Assembly: GCA_964574935.1 (NCBI GenBank)
Contig: CAZNOZ010000084.1
Coordinates: 1-5,842, forward strand
Source of the DNA: JBBECE01 sp964574935
GTDB lineage: Bacteria; Pseudomonadota; Alphaproteobacteria; Rhizobiales; Devosiaceae
Length of the DNA: 5,842 nt
Direction of reading: 5' to 3'
The notes under the pieces: generated by a model
Seen by the model: the letters and a program-made list of their open reading frames with translations, nothing else
Told to the model about the DNA's origin: nothing
Database searches by the model: none
In this document: piece by piece, positions 4,733-5,842 of the stretch
Layout: the number at the start of each line of letters is the position of its first letter
Numbering within the stretch: position 1 is the stretch's first letter
Translations under genes and position numbers: made by a program

Positions 4733-5653
4733 ATGGCGGTTAGGCTTGTCGTCGCGGTGACCGACTATGACTGGTTCACTTATTTGTCGAACAGGCCGGA
4801 CCTCGATGAAGTCAATTTCTGGTCGCCGTCCGGCACCTCGTTCCGCGCGCTGGAGCCTGGCGAGCTCTTTCTTTTCAAGCTTCACTCGCCTCGCAACTTC
4901 ATTGTCGGCGCCGGTGTTTTTGTACACGCAAACAGACTGCCGTGTTCGCTCGCTTGGGAGGCCTTCGGAGAGAGGAACGGAGCGGTGTCGCTTCGAGCTA
5001 TGAGAGCGAGGATTGCACACTATCGACACCAGGACCCGGCGAGCCCGGAGGATTTCGAGGTCGGATGCAGAATCCTGACACAGCCTGTATTTCTGTCAGA
5101 ATCTGAATGGATCGCGGTTCCCGAGAGTTGGTCGGCAAGGATTGTGACTTTCAAAGGATACTCCACCGATGAGCCAGATGGCCTTCGTCTTTGGGAAGCC
5201 TTCGAGTCGCGGTTGGGTCAAGCTCCGGTAGCGGGATTTGCGGAACCGCAAGCGAGGTACGGGGAACCGGCTCTGGTGCGTCCGAGGTTGGGTCAAGGTG
5301 GGTTCCGCGTGCTCGTCACCGATAGCTACCGAAGGCGTTGCGCGGTAACCCAAGAAAGGACCCTTCCCGCCCTCGATGCCGCGCACATCGTTCCCTTCGC
5401 AGATGGTGGAGAACACAAAGCGTCAAATGGGATATTGTTGCGACGCGACATACACGGCCTTTTCGATGCTGGATACGTGACAATCACACCCGAGCGCCAT
5501 TTCGAAGTCAGCCGTCGAATTCACGAGGATTTCGATAACGGCCAAGACTACTATGAATTGCACGGGAGATTGGTGGCCGTGCCGGATGCTGAGGAAGACT
5601 GCCCCGATCCTGTTGCGCTTCGATGGCACAACGACACGCAGTACAAGGGCTAA
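4733..5653 (+). CDS. HNH endonuclease, predicted restriction type (HNH_2-like) with PUA/EVE-like N-terminal domain
   Basis: A 306-residue predicted DNA endonuclease. The C-terminal half has the HNH core: GQGGFRVLVTDSY (187-199), CAVTQ (203-207), AAHIVPF with His218, SNGILL with Asn232, and DIHGLFD with His241. This order matches the predicted-restriction-endonuclease HNH_2 group. The N-terminal region (about 1-125), with FWSPSG (29-34), ALEPGELFLFK (39-49) and IVGAG (57-61), resembles PUA/EVE/ASCH-like modules that read modified bases; that match is by pattern, not by search. By analogy with known EVE-HNH and ScoMcrA-type enzymes it may cut modified foreign DNA. No methyltransferase accompanies it, as expected for such enzymes. 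Base composition is unlike its neighbours: 29/60 and 31/60 G+C at 5101-5160 and 5461-5520, against 45/60 and 38/60 in two rows of the SDR gene, with many AT-ending codons. This suggests acquisition by transfer. Confidence 0.88.
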   Translation: MAVRLVVAVTDYDWFTYLSNRPDLDEVNFWSPSGTSFRALEPGELFLFKLHSPRNFIVGAGVFVHANRLPCSLAWEAFGERNGAVSLRAMRARIAHYRHQDPASPEDFEVGCRILTQPVFLSESEWIAVPESWSARIVTFKGYSTDEPDGLRLWEAFESRLGQAPVAGFAEPQARYGEPALVRPRLGQGGFRVLVTDSYRRRCAVTQERTLPALDAAHIVPFADGGEHKASNGILLRRDIHGLFDAGYVTITPERHFEVSRRIHEDFDNGQDYYELHGRLVAVPDAEEDCPDPVALRWHNDTQYKG

Positions 5654-5718
5654 GGGGGCAAGCAGCGAGCAGCCACCAAGCACCATACTCGTTGGCGCCG
5701 CCCGCGCCGCGCGCCCGC

Positions 5719-5747
5719 TTCCCATTCCCGCCACCACCCGCTATCAA
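5719..5747 (+). promoter_or_regulatory. candidate eno promoter
   Basis: TTCCCA (5719-5724, 4/6) and TATCAA (5742-5747, 4/6) are 17 bases apart in the 138-base gap between the HNH gene and eno, leaving a leader of roughly 35-40 bases with a ribosome site. It would give eno expression independent of the HNH/SDR unit. No intrinsic terminator with a T-tract was seen after the HNH gene; only a 5-bp GGCGC/GCGCC stem at 5694-5708. Confidence 0.25.
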
Positions 5748-5791
5748 GCCGGCGTTCAGCTCATCCGCCCCCGCCCGCCGGAGTTCCTCCC

Positions 5792-5842
5792 ATGCCCGCC
5801 ATCCAATCCCTGCACGCCCGCCAGATTTTCGACAGCCGGGGC
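5792..5842 (+). CDS. eno: enolase, N-terminal 17 residues only (runs off the window)
   Basis: The frame reads MPAIQSLHARQIFDSRG, the start of enolase (2-phosphoglycerate to phosphoenolpyruvate, glycolysis; also part of the RNA degradosome in some bacteria). The I-x-x-x-x-A-R-x-I-x-D-S-R-G pattern is the highly conserved enolase N-terminus (family continuation NPTVEV). GGAG at 5780-5783 lies eight bases before the ATG. The window ends at codon 17, so catalytic residues cannot be checked. Finding eno downstream of pyrG fits alphaproteobacterial gene order, with other genes inserted between. Confidence 0.93.
   Translation, partial: MPAIQSLHARQIFDSRG

Noticed and set aside
3706..4743. 345-residue plus-strand frame overlapping the SDR gene
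   Set aside because: Alternate-frame Gly/Arg/Ala-rich reading of the SDR gene, which has the GxxGxxG and YxxxK motifs in the chosen frame.
3221..5029. 602-residue minus-strand frame across the VOC, SDR and HNH genes
   Set aside because: It is antisense to two recognisable plus-strand genes, out of frame with the VOC gene, and Arg/Pro/His-rich, as expected from GC-rich shadow translation.
5694..5708. GGCGC/GCGCC stem as terminator of the HNH gene
   Set aside because: Five pairs, no T-tract, and such stems are common by chance in this GC-rich stretch.

Overview
The window looks like a chromosomal segment of a high-GC alphaproteobacterium, possibly Hyphomicrobiales-like. The reasons are the strong GC bias, the SD-type ribosome sites (AGGAG, GGAGG), and the flanking genes: pyrG (CTP synthase) runs in from the left and eno (enolase) begins in the last 51 bases. 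In many Alphaproteobacteria pyrG, kdsA and eno lie together. Here kdsA is not in the interval, and about 4.66 kb of other genes lies between pyrG and eno. The genus is a guess.

Layout, left to right. 1-1128 (+) is the 3' two thirds of pyrG. 1129-1498 has no convincing gene; it holds a small hairpin, a short tandem repeat and an AT-rich patch. 1499-1807 (-) is a SelT/SelW/SelH (Rdx) family CxxC redox protein. 1861-1890 is a minus-strand intrinsic terminator closing msrA (1921-2682, -), a peptide methionine sulfoxide reductase with an N-terminal export or anchor segment. Divergent from it, 2891-3109 (+) is a 72-residue cysteine-rich GDCCVxC-family protein. 3150-3575 (-) is a VOC (glyoxalase-fold) protein. 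Divergent from that, 3770-4726 (+) is an extended-SDR NAD(P)-dependent epimerase/reductase-like protein. Six bases later 4733-5653 (+) encodes an HNH endonuclease with a PUA/EVE-like N-terminal region. After a 138-base gap eno starts at 5792.

Functionally, the left half of the insert is a loose cluster of thiol-redox genes (Rdx, MsrA, GDCCVxC), all Cys-containing members of families that have selenocysteine versions elsewhere. They sit on opposite strands in several transcription units, so they are neighbours rather than an operon. The HNH gene is the most foreign-looking piece: sampled stretches are near 50% GC against 63-75% in the adjacent SDR gene. It is probably a stand-alone modification-dependent restriction-type nuclease riding behind the SDR gene. 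No tRNA, rRNA, CRISPR array or insertion sequence was seen.

The points most worth a second look are a Gln-to-Pro change in the otherwise very conserved KTKPTQHSV motif of PyrG, two genes that look leaderless (Rdx and GDCCVxC), a 22-base element repeated just after the stop codons of the Rdx and msrA genes, and the HNH protein's N-terminal domain.
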